Positions 51,440 to 58,209 of a stretch of DNA of 64,000 bases are shown here, piece after piece. This DNA is from Acidobacteriota bacterium (GTDB lineage Bacteria; Acidobacteriota; G020349885). The notes below the pieces were generated by a model. That model searched no databases, was not told the origin of the DNA, and saw only the letters and a program-made list of their open reading frames with translations. The DNA is taken from positions 1,910,339-1,974,338 of the forward strand of contig CP070701.1 in assembly GCA_020349885.1 (NCBI GenBank), written 5' to 3'. The position numbers and the translations under genes are program-made. Each line of letters starts with the position of its first letter. Position 1 is the first letter of the stretch.

Positions 51440-53194
51440 TCACATGCCGCCGGGCGTGCTTTTTTTCTTCCTCGCCCCGAGCGCTTTGCAAAAATCCCGC
51501 CACGCGAGCGTGTTCACGATGTCGTGCTTCGTGAGCCAGCCGCGGCGGGCGGTGTCGACGCCATAGCGGGCGTTTTCCAGATCGCTCGTGTCGTGCGAGT
51601 CGGTCGAAAGGACCACCCCGGCGCCGGCCGCCTTGGCCTCGCGCAGGGCGGCGTCGCCGAGGTCGAGCCGCATCGGATAAGCGTTCAGCTCGAGGAACGT
51701 TTCCGTCTCCACCGCCGCTTCGATGAGGGCGCGCAGGTTGACGGCGTAGCCCCCGCGCCCCTTGATGAGGCGTCCCGTCGGGTGGCCCAAGGCGTCCACG
51801 TGCGGGCTCCGCATAGCCTTGACGATGCGCTTCGTCATCTCCGATTCCCCCATCGAGAGGGCGAAATGGACGGACGCCACGACGAAGTCGCAGCGGGCGA
51901 GCGCATCGTCCCTGAGATCGAGCGAGCCGTCCTTGAGAATGTCCACCTCGACGCCGGCGAGAAGCCGAATTTTTTCGAACTTCTCCTGAGCGCGCCGGAC
52001 GGCCTCGATTTGCCGCAGTAGCCTTCGCTCGTCCATGCCGCGCGCGACGGTGACGGCCTTCGAGTGGTCGGTGATGGCGAGGTACTCGAGGCCGCGCTTT
52101 TGCGCCGCTTCGGCCATCTCCTCAATGGTGGCCGAGCCGTCGGTCTCGACCGTGTGGGTGTGGAGGTCGCCGCGCAAATCCGCGAGCTCCACCAGGGCGG
52201 GAATCTTTCCCTTCTCCGCCTCCAGTATCTCGCCCCGGTTCTCCCGGAACTCGGGCGGAATCCACACGAGGTCGAGCGCTTCGTATACCTCCTCCTCCGT
52301 CGCACCCGCGACGCGTTTCTCGTCGCGGTCCCGGAAGATGCCGTACTCGCTGAGCTTGAGGCCGCGCTGCTTCGCGCGCTGGCGCAGCGCGACGTTGTGC
52401 TCCTTCGAGCCGGTGAAGTACTGCCACGCGGCGCCGAACTCCGAGGGTTTGAGAAAACGCAAGTCCACCTGCATGCCTCCCCGGAGACGCACGCTCGATT
52501 TCGTGTCGCCGCGGGCGAGCACCTCCTCGACGCGGGGATAGCGCACGAGCGCGTCCATCACCCGGGGCGCAAGCGCGGCCCCGCCGGCAGCGAGCACGTC
52601 AATGTCGCCGACGGTCTCTTTCCGGCGGCGCAGGCTACCCGCCGTCTCGATGCGCTCCGCGCCCTTCACCTTTCGCAGGTGCGAGACCAGGGCCCGGGCG
52701 ACGTCATCGGCCTCGCTCAGAAGAAATCGCCCGGCCGTGGTCTTCGCGTGGAGGAGGCCTTTTAGAATTTTCTCCTCGGTCACGGCGCCGAAGCCCGCGA
52801 GGGCGCGCACCTTGTGCGAGCGGCACGCCTCCTCCAGAGGATCGAGCGACTCGACGCCGAGCTCGTCGAACAACTTGCGCACCTTCTTAGGGCCGAGGCC
52901 GGGCACGAGCAGGAGCGAAAGCAGGCTCGCGGGATATTTTTTCAAGAGCTCGCGGTGCGCGCCGCAGTCGCCGGTTTCGAGAATTTCCCGGATGTCGCGC
53001 GCGAGCCCCTTGCCGATTCCCTGCAGTTCCTCGAGCACATGGCCCTCCTTGAGGTATTGCCCCAGGTCGACGGGAAAATTTTCCAGAAGCTCGATGGCGT
53101 TGCGGAAGGCGCGGATGCGAAACGGGTTGCCGCCCTCGATGTCCAGCAGGTCGGCCATCTCGGCCAGGACGCGGATCACGTCGGCGTTGTGCAT
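51440..53194 (-). CDS. polX: Family X DNA polymerase with PHP 3'-5' exonuclease domain
   Basis: 584 residues, the typical PolX length. The 8-kDa HhH domain (1-95, GIGKGLARDIREI, LLLVPGLGPKKVRKLF) precedes the pol-beta palm with AGSLRRRKETVGDIDVL (catalytic Asp pair) and VDLRFL. The C-terminal PHP domain (about 340-575) has DLHTHTVETDG, ITDHSKA, GVEVDILKDG and STDSHDTSDL, supplying the metal ligands. It fills gaps and processes ends in base-excision repair. It is read toward the HbpS terminator from the opposite side. A short inverted repeat (53221-53237) lies before it. Confidence 0.95.
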   Translation of the reverse strand: MHNADVIRVLAEMADLLDIEGGNPFRIRAFRNAIELLENFPVDLGQYLKEGHVLEELQGIGKGLARDIREILETGDCGAHRELLKKYPASLLSLLLVPGLGPKKVRKLFDELGVESLDPLEEACRSHKVRALAGFGAVTEEKILKGLLHAKTTAGRFLLSEADDVARALVSHLRKVKGAERIETAGSLRRRKETVGDIDVLAAGGAALAPRVMDALVRYPRVEEVLARGDTKSSVRLRGGMQVDLRFLKPSEFGAAWQYFTGSKEHNVALRQRAKQRGLKLSEYGIFRDRDEKRVAGATEEEVYEALDLVWIPPEFRENRGEILEAEKGKIPALVELADLRGDLHTHTVETDGSATIEEMAEAAQKRGLEYLAITDHSKAVTVARGMDERRLLRQIEAVRRAQEKFEKIRLLAGVEVDILKDGSLDLRDDALARCDFVVASVHFALSMGESEMTKRIVKAMRSPHVDALGHPTGRLIKGRGGYAVNLRALIEAAVETETFLELNAYPMRLDLGDAALREAKAAGAGVVLSTDSHDTSDLENARYGVDTARRGWLTKHDIVNTLAWRDFCKALGARKKKSTPGGM

Positions 53195-53220
53195 TGTACG
53201 CTATTCGGCAGCCAAGTTTT

Positions 53221-53237
53221 CCCTCTTCTAAAGAGGG
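53221..53237. repeat. Short hairpin CCCTCTT-CTA-AAGAGGG
   Basis: A 7-bp perfect stem between polX and the small gene upstream; no T-run on either side. Similar in form to 8834-8852. Confidence 0.4.
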
Positions 53238-53277
53238 TATAAAGAAAAGCTTCCGGCTCGTTGCGTTGGAGCGGCAC

Positions 53278-53589
53278 TTAGGAGCGCTCTACGAGCGACT
53301 CGAAGAGGTCGCGCAGGTCGGGGCGGACGTAGGCGGCTTCGACTCCCTCCTCTCCCCGCGCCGCGCGGAGCGACTGCGCGAGCACGTGCACCTGCTCGCT
53401 CGCGGGCAGCGTGGAGTTGACGAACACGAACGGCACGCTGCGGATGCGGCAGAAGCCCCCCTCGCCCGGCACGCGGGCGTCGTAGCGGACCTTGACGTCG
53501 AGGCGCTGCGCGAGCGCTTCGAGCTCCTCGCGCATGGCCTCCCACTTGGAGGGTTTCTTGGCCTTGGAAGTCCGGCGCGCCTTCGCCAT
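53278..53589 (-). CDS. Small conserved-type cytosolic protein of unknown function
   Basis: 103 residues from ATG 53589, which is 5 bp after a -10 box. Layout: basic N-terminus (MAKARRTSKAKKPSK), a helix (WEAMREELEALAQRLDVKV), VRYDARVPGEGGFCRIRSVP with a single Cys, FVFVNSTLPASEQVHVLAQS and a C-terminal DLRDLFESL. I have the impression of a small widespread family with the GGxCR pattern, but I cannot name it. It precedes polX by about 80 bp in the same direction. Confidence 0.7.
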   Translation of the reverse strand: MAKARRTSKAKKPSKWEAMREELEALAQRLDVKVRYDARVPGEGGFCRIRSVPFVFVNSTLPASEQVHVLAQSLRAARGEEGVEAAYVRPDLRDLFESLVERS

Positions 53590-53594
53590 TTTCC

Positions 53595-53624
53595 AGAATA
53601 GCGCACACACGCTCCGCGCGTCAA
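53595..53624 (-). promoter_or_regulatory. Promoter placing transcription start on the ATG of the 103-residue gene
   Basis: TTGACG (53619-53624), 18 bp, TATTCT (53595-53600), then five bases and ATG 53589. The best-supported leaderless start in the window, because both boxes are good. Confidence 0.7.
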
Positions 53625-53643
53625 CGCGGCCCTCCGGCCCCGC

Positions 53644-53672
53644 TTGGCACGCCCGCGCTCCTCTGCTACCAT
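53644..53672 (+). promoter_or_regulatory. Promoter of the cNMP-binding gene
   Basis: TTGGCA (53644-53649), 17 bp, extended TGC-TACCAT (53664-53672). The leader is about 19 nt before ATG 53698. Confidence 0.7.
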
Positions 53673-53697
53673 GGCGTGAAGAAAGCCGCGCACCCCA

Positions 53698-54213
53698 ATG
53701 ACGACCTACGGCCATACCATCGACCTGCGCCGCCTGCGCATGTTCCGGGAAATGACGGAAGAGGAACTCAACCGCATCTTCGACCACCTGGAGCGCGCCG
53801 AGGCGTCCGCGGGAACCGTCATCCTCGAAGGCGGACAGCCGGGCTCCACGCTCTACTTCATCGAGCGGGGCGCGGTGCGCGTCAAGAACCTGGTGGGGGG
53901 CCAGACGGTGGTGCTCGCCACGCTCGGCCCCCACGAGCATTTCGGCGACATGGCGGTCATCGACGGCAAGGGCTCCTCCGCCACGGTCGAGACCATCGAG
54001 CCGTGCGTATTCTGGTGCCTCTCGCGTCCGCATTTCCTGCACCTCATCGAGGACGAGCGCGAGATCGGAAGAAAATTCTGGCGGGCGCTCGCCGAGATTT
54101 TGAGCGAGCGCCTGCGCTTCACCAACAAGACCCTGAACGACTACATGAGAATCAACCAGACGCTCGCCGAGAACAAGACGTTCCGTGAATTCTACAAGAT
54201 GTGCCATTCGTAA
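53698..54213 (+). CDS. Stand-alone cyclic nucleotide-binding (Crp-like) domain protein
   Basis: 171 residues. One cNMP-binding domain (about 12-130): FREMTEEELNRIF, GTVILEGGQPGSTLYFIERG, HFGDMAVIDGKGSSATVET (phosphate-binding cassette, where the usual Arg before the Ser/Ala is Gly-Ser-Ser), then a short helical C-terminus (RLRFTNKTLNDYMRINQTLAENKTFREFYKM). The HTH DNA-binding domain of Crp/Fnr regulators is absent, so it is probably a signal-binding adaptor, not a transcription factor. It has its own promoter. The sequence following the stop is a gene remnant. Confidence 0.85.
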   Translation: MTTYGHTIDLRRLRMFREMTEEELNRIFDHLERAEASAGTVILEGGQPGSTLYFIERGAVRVKNLVGGQTVVLATLGPHEHFGDMAVIDGKGSSATVETIEPCVFWCLSRPHFLHLIEDEREIGRKFWRALAEILSERLRFTNKTLNDYMRINQTLAENKTFREFYKMCHS

Positions 54214-54411
54214 TCCGCGGCCCGCTACGTCGCGCGGGCCGGTCACCGGATTCGCGTCGAGGTCTCGAGCAGCAACTTCGACCGCTACGACCGGAACCCG
54301 AACACCGGAGAGCCCTTCGGGACCGCCGTCAAGACAATCCCCGCAACCCAGACGGTTTTCCACACGGCCGAGCATCCGTCGCGGATTACCCTGCCACTGG
54401 GAAGCCGATAG
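54214..54411 (+). pseudogene. Remnant of a CocE/NonD-family hydrolase (PepX_C C-terminal end)
   Basis: Directly after the TAA of the cNMP gene, in the same frame, about 65 codons translate to GHRIRVEVSSSNFDRYDRNP, NTGEPFGTAVKTIPATQTVF and HTAEHPSRITLPLGSR, then stop at 54409-54411. The GHRIRVEVSSSNF-RYDRNPNTG pattern is the end of X-Pro dipeptidyl-peptidase/CocE-like esterases. There is no start and no catalytic domain, so only the 3' tail of a roughly 600-codon gene survives. Its presence marks a deletion whose left border coincides with the cNMP gene end. Confidence 0.8.
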
Positions 54412-54508
54412 CCCCGCCCGGGGGCGGACTTGCTTTTTGAAAAAGAGTTGCTATAGCATCAAGTATGAATGAGGCGTTCCTTTGCGGCCGACTCCGGCGC
54501 ATCGGAAG

Positions 54509-54543
54509 CTTGTCCGCCTCAAGCGGGCTTGTCCGCCTCAGCG
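54509..54543 (+). repeat. Direct repeat GCTTGTCCGCCTCA
   Basis: Two 14-bp copies about 21 bp apart in the leader of the Asp-rich gene. Origin or role unknown. Confidence 0.4.
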
Positions 54544-54595
54544 AAAGGAACGAGTGAGAATTTTTATAAGCGCCATTAAAAGGAGAATAACGTAT

Positions 54596-54823
54596 ATGAG
54601 TCACTGGACGGTGGTTGAAGAAGAAGCGCTGCGCAGGCCGTGGATTTCTGCGGGCGTCGACGGAGCGCCGGGAGTTGGCTTTGCACGCGGCGATGACGAC
54701 GATTTCGATGACGACGATTACGACGATGACGATGACGACGATTACGACGACTTTGACGACGACGACTACGACGACGACGAAGAGGACGAGGAGGAGGATG
54801 ACGACTTTGACGAGGAGTACTAA
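54596..54823 (+). CDS. 75-residue extremely Asp/Glu-rich protein
   Basis: ATG 54596 follows AAGGAGAA with good spacing, which supports real translation. The N-terminal 30 residues (MSHWTVVEEEALRRPW, ISAGVDGAPGVGFARG) are ordinary; the rest consists almost only of Asp and Glu broken by single Phe or Tyr (DDDDF, DDDDY, DDDYDDF type). About two thirds of the protein is acidic and the net charge is near -40. No signal peptide. Candidates are a Ca2+/Mg2+ buffer, a DNA mimic, or an intrinsically disordered chaperone-type protein. The tandem GAC/GAT codons may have expanded by slippage. I know no family to place it in. Confidence 0.75.
   Translation: MSHWTVVEEEALRRPWISAGVDGAPGVGFARGDDDDFDDDDYDDDDDDDYDDFDDDDYDDDEEDEEEDDDFDEEY
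54690..54805. repeat. Low-complexity GAC/GAT/GAG codon tract
   Basis: Trinucleotide-like gacgacgat tract encoding the acidic domain. Alternating GAC and GAT codons argue for coding selection rather than a pure microsatellite. Confidence 0.8.
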
Positions 54824-54890
54824 GCGCCGTTCGCGGCGAAGCTGAGGCTCCCGGAAAAATTTTCTACGTACGCCGGAATCTCCGAACCCC

Positions 54891-55001
54891 GCCTGCGAAG
54901 CCTGACCCCATACTTGGGGGCCCGTCCGCCCGCCATACGGCCTGGTAGGAAGGCAGGCTTACCCGGCTTTCTCTGAGGGTCAACGACCCGTCAACGCAGG
55001 C
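54891..55001. ncRNA. Candidate structured RNA between convergent genes
   Basis: GCCTGCG (54891-54897) pairs with CGCAGGC (54995-55001) and encloses three perfect hairpins: CCCCA-TACT-TGGGG (54906-54919), GCCTG/CAGGC (54940-54944/54954-54958) and GGGTC-AAC-GACCC (54977-54989). A rival pairing AAGCCTG (54898-54904) with CAGGCTT (54954-54960) would break the middle hairpin. CTCCCCTTTT follows on the plus strand. It lies after the Asp-rich gene and 30 bp after the hemerythrin stop, so it is not upstream of any gene. It does not match SRP RNA, RNase P, tmRNA or a riboswitch I know. Confidence 0.45.
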
Positions 55002-55031
55002 TCCCCTTTTGTCTCTCCCCAAAACGGACAG

Positions 55032-55592
55032 CTAACGACGGATTTGACTCCGGCGCACCTCGATGCGGCGGATGGCTTCGGCCGCCTGGGCGCGCTCGGC
55101 GGGAGTGGTCGCTCTGTCGAGGAGGGCGTAAAGAAACGTGTTCTCGCGCTCCGCATGGTGCTCCATGAGTCTCAAAAAGAGCGCCTCGCGGTCAAGAAGC
55201 GCCAAAATATCGCGGCGCTTGGGCGGGCCACGGCGGGAGGCGATGCGCTTTATCGTGCGGCGGAACTCCTGGACGAAACGCTCCATTTTCCGGTGCTCGG
55301 CCAGGAACAACTCCGCCGTCCCCCCCTCGACGCGCCCCACGCGCTGGGTGTAGGCGGGGAGAAGAAGCACCTCTTCGACGCGGATATGGGCGCGCAGAAT
55401 CTTCCAGAACGGCTCCAGCAGCTCCAGGGCCGCCTTGAGCCCGCCCCCGAGGAGCGCCTCCCGGTGCTCGGCAAACAAGGCGCCCAGTTCGGCATGCACG
55501 TCAGCCAAATCGGAAAAGCGGAACGCGCGTTTTTTTTTCGGAGGGCGCTTGGCCGGCTTTGCCTTACGTGCGCGGGAGGAGCGGGAGGGCAT
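55032..55592 (-). CDS. Hemerythrin HHE-domain protein
   Basis: 186 residues from ATG 55592 (GTG 55598 is an alternative). After a basic, Lys/Arg-rich lead (1-25) comes a four-helix domain with the spaced ligands of the hemerythrin family: HAELGALFAEHREALL, HIRVEEVLLLPAY, FLAEHRKME, LMEHHAERENTFLYALLD. It probably binds a di-iron site for O2, NO or redox sensing. The highly basic lead could bind nucleic acid or the membrane. A TAAAAT box lies nine bases before the ATG. Confidence 0.85.
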   Translation of the reverse strand: MPSRSSRARKAKPAKRPPKKKRAFRFSDLADVHAELGALFAEHREALLGGGLKAALELLEPFWKILRAHIRVEEVLLLPAYTQRVGRVEGGTAELFLAEHRKMERFVQEFRRTIKRIASRRGPPKRRDILALLDREALFLRLMEHHAERENTFLYALLDRATTPAERAQAAEAIRRIEVRRSQIRR

Positions 55593-55685
55593 AACCACTA
55601 CATTTTACCCCATGGCGGCGCACTTTGCATGCCTTCCGAGACCTCGTCGTGCCACCCCTGACGGCAAACGACCGACTGCTGCGGT

Positions 55686-55714
55686 TTGCGGGGGCGGTGC
55701 GAGCGTGCTACGAT
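55686..55714 (+). promoter_or_regulatory. Promoter of the 559-residue helical protein gene
   Basis: TTGCGG (55686-55691), 17 bp, extended TGC-TACGAT (55709-55714), then seven bases and ATG 55722. This supports 55722 as the start and a leaderless mRNA. Confidence 0.6.
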
Positions 55715-55721
55715 GGCGGGC

Positions 55722-57401
55722 ATGACCGCAAACGTGCTCTTGAACGTCCTGGGCGCACGGGAGAAGCTGGACCTCTTCACGCACGACATGGAGGGGCGGG
55801 AATATCTTTTCGTTTCGCTGCACCGACTGCTGCGTCGCCATGGACTCGGCGTCGAAGCCGACGCCTTGCGGCGCGACATCATGCGCCGCCTCAACGAGCA
55901 GGTCAAAAAGCTCGCAATCCGAAACGAGCAATTCCGCATTCTCTTCGCGCGCGAGCTTCTGACCTTCGTGCTCCAGGCGCTCCAGCACGAGCTGCTCCAT
56001 CCCCTCGAAGCGCAGCCCCATCTCAACAAGGTCGAGGAAACGGCGCTTGCGCTTTCAGCGGACGCCCGCTCGGAGCTCCGCGAGGCGGTCATCTCGGAGT
56101 ACATCGGCTACGCCGTAGCCACGAACGACACGCACTACCTCGAATGCGCGAGGGCTTTCCTCGAAAAAACTCCGCATCGCACGGAACACGTAGAGTCCCT
56201 CGACGGAGACCTTCTCTACGCGCTCGCGGAAGGCTACGCCCAGGTGGGGCGCTCGACGAGCGTCAACTATCTTCCCGTCCTGGAGGGCATTGCGGCACTG
56301 CTTCAGGATCCTTACAACGTGATGCGCGGAAAATTCTTGCTCTACCGCGCGGGCCAGGAGTTCGGCCCGCTGCTCGGCCACACGCTTTCGCACGGGGAAG
56401 TTTTGGAAATTCTCTCGGCGATGGGCGAGCGGCCGCAGCGCGTGCTCGCCTCGGCCGAGGCGGCGCACCTAAGCGCGCAGGCCGGCCGCCGGGCCGACGT
56501 AGACGTGTTCCTCGACGAGAGCTTCGCGCGCGCCGACCGCGCCTTCCTGCTGGCGCGGCGGGGCCGATTCGCGACGCGCCTGATGGAAATCCTGGGCGAG
56601 ATCGTGTTCCTGACGCGCGAGCCGCGCCACCTGGAGCGCATGGAGGCGTTCCTCCACCGCACGAAGCCGCGCACCGAAACCTTCGAGCCGCTCATCCACG
56701 GCGCTTTTTTTCACTTCGTCCGCACGCTTGCGCGCCTTTACGAGGCGACGGGCGAGGAGAAGCACCTCGACGCGGCGCGGCGCTACCTCGGCACCACGGC
56801 GCCCGACGAGGCCGTTTTGGAGCTCGCGTGGGCCCTCTATCGCCGCGAGCGCTACGCCGACGCGAACCGCCTGCTCTACCGCTTCGAGGACGAGGCGCGC
56901 TCGCTCCAGAGCTTCGCGCTCGAAGCCCTTTCCCACCTCCGGCAGAACGACACGCCGTCGTTCGTACAGACCCTGGAGCGCGGCCTGAACCAGGCCGAGG
57001 TCACCCCGCTCGGGGACGGAAGCGGCGTCGAGGACGCCGAAACTTTTCTGGACCTGCTGCGACCTGACGCCGTCGAGGTCGGACGCGCGCGACTCTTTCG
57101 GGTGATGGCGGCCCTGGTGCGGCGGCGCTACGGCGGCTCGGACGCCCGCTACCGCATCGAGATCAAGTGCGCCCTCGGCTTGTGGGAGACCGGCCAGCGC
57201 CAAGGCACTAAGAGCGGGGCAAGCTCGGAACATCAAGCCGAGGCGGAAGAAATTCTCGGCGCGTTCCCTCTTGTAAAACGCATGCAGGGCCTCCTCGCGT
57301 GGGCCCGCCTTCAAGCGGAGCATTCCGCCAGCGGGGAGCCGTCAGCCAAGGACGAGGGACCAGGGGCCAGTACCCGGAAACCAGTAGCCGAAAACCAGTA
57401 G
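55722..57401 (+). CDS. All-helical cytosolic protein of unknown function
   Basis: 559 residues from ATG 55722 (earlier in-frame ATGs at 55686 and 55713 lie within the promoter). No signal or membrane segment. It is almost entirely amphipathic helix, with TPR/ARM-like pairs such as EYIGYAVATNDTHYLECARAF, LARLYEATGEEKHLDAARRY and LAWALYRRERYADANRLLYR, implying a protein-binding solenoid. The last about 25 residues (EPSAKDEGPGASTRKPVAEN) translate a repeated gacgagggaccaggggccagt / aaccagtagccg tract and are probably a later extension into a non-coding repeat. Neighbours do not reveal its role. Confidence 0.7.
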   Translation: MTANVLLNVLGAREKLDLFTHDMEGREYLFVSLHRLLRRHGLGVEADALRRDIMRRLNEQVKKLAIRNEQFRILFARELLTFVLQALQHELLHPLEAQPHLNKVEETALALSADARSELREAVISEYIGYAVATNDTHYLECARAFLEKTPHRTEHVESLDGDLLYALAEGYAQVGRSTSVNYLPVLEGIAALLQDPYNVMRGKFLLYRAGQEFGPLLGHTLSHGEVLEILSAMGERPQRVLASAEAAHLSAQAGRRADVDVFLDESFARADRAFLLARRGRFATRLMEILGEIVFLTREPRHLERMEAFLHRTKPRTETFEPLIHGAFFHFVRTLARLYEATGEEKHLDAARRYLGTTAPDEAVLELAWALYRRERYADANRLLYRFEDEARSLQSFALEALSHLRQNDTPSFVQTLERGLNQAEVTPLGDGSGVEDAETFLDLLRPDAVEVGRARLFRVMAALVRRRYGGSDARYRIEIKCALGLWETGQRQGTKSGASSEHQAEAEEILGAFPLVKRMQGLLAWARLQAEHSASGEPSAKDEGPGASTRKPVAENQ

Positions 57402-57429
57402 CCGCCCACGCCAGGGGCGAGCCGCTCCC

Positions 57430-58209
57430 CTACCGGCCGCTTCGGCGCAGGTATTCCTCGGCCACCTTCTCGGGGTCGAGGCCGAGTAAGCGCGCGTATT
57501 CCTTGACGAACCCCTTTAGGTACACGCGCGCCGGAAGATGCGAGTAGCGGTTCGATTCAAGGGCCTGTAGCTTCGAGAGCGGAATCTTGGTGACGCGGGC
57601 GATGCTTTCAAGGTCGCGGCCCTGCGCCTTGCGGATGGCCTTCAAGCCCGGGCCGTCGAACCGCCGAGGCTTTTCCTGCTCGGGCTTGTTTCCTACAAGG
57701 TCGGGAGCGTCCGCGGGCGCTTCTTGCCCCGACGCGAGCGTCGGGGTCGGGGCGCTACGCGCCGCGTGCGCCTCCATGGGAATGACCTGCCCGCCGAAGG
57801 CCCGATGGGCGGCGCCGGGTGCCCGCCTGCCGCGCTCTTGCACCGGAACGGCGGGTGCGGCGGGCGCACCTTCGGACGGGGCGGGAGGCGACTCATCCGG
57901 TGCGGCCGGCCGGACGTCCTCGGGTGCTAGGCGGCCGCTGGAAACAAGCTGGCGGTCATAGTCGGCGCGGGCGCGCTTGTCGGTCAGCGTTCGGTAGGCG
58001 GCGTCTATAGTGCGCCGCATCTCCTCGCACGACTGGTCTTCAAGGAGCGTATAGAGCGGAAGCGAGTCGGCGCGGTAGAGCTCGTTGGCGCGGGCGTAAG
58101 CCGCGTCCACCTCGCGGCGCGAAGCGCGCGGCGAAACCTCGAGCATCTCGTAGTAGGTGCGCTCCTCAAAGCGCCGCCTCGCGCCGAGCTTCGCTTCAGG
58201 CCGCTCCAA
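57430..58209 (-). CDS. Degenerate J-domain protein with RodZ-type helix-turn-helix
   Basis: 259 residues from TTG 58209, with GGAG nine bases upstream; it overlaps the MinD-like gene by 14 bp. Residues 18-87 have the DnaJ fold (YYEMLEVSPRASRREVDAAY ... RRTIDAAYRTLTDKRARADY), but the HPD that stimulates DnaK is missing (YRADSLPLY instead), so it cannot be a normal co-chaperone. A Pro/Ala linker (95-185) leads to an HTH_25/RodZ-like domain (about 188-259: LKAIRKAQGRDLESIARVTK, LPARVYLKGFVKEYARLLGL). The combination with an adjacent MinD-like ATPase occurs in other Gram-negative groups and suggests a localisation or regulation module. Confidence 0.82.
   Translation of the reverse strand: MERPEAKLGARRRFEERTYYEMLEVSPRASRREVDAAYARANELYRADSLPLYTLLEDQSCEEMRRTIDAAYRTLTDKRARADYDRQLVSSGRLAPEDVRPAAPDESPPAPSEGAPAAPAVPVQERGRRAPGAAHRAFGGQVIPMEAHAARSAPTPTLASGQEAPADAPDLVGNKPEQEKPRRFDGPGLKAIRKAQGRDLESIARVTKIPLSKLQALESNRYSHLPARVYLKGFVKEYARLLGLDPEKVAEEYLRRSGR
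57727..57746. repeat. Dispersed palindrome CCCCGACGC-GA-GCGTCGGGG
   Basis: Perfect 9-bp stem inside the linker codons of the J-like/HTH gene. The best preserved member of the class. Confidence 0.6.

Noticed and set aside
54185-54472. Plus-strand frame overlapping the end of the cNMP gene
   Set aside because: Out of frame with the recognisable PepX_C remnant, low complexity, no ribosome site.
54840-55020. Signal recognition particle RNA or a known riboswitch
   Set aside because: The SRP core (GGAAGCAGCC-type loop) is absent and no riboswitch consensus could be matched; kept only as an unidentified structured candidate.
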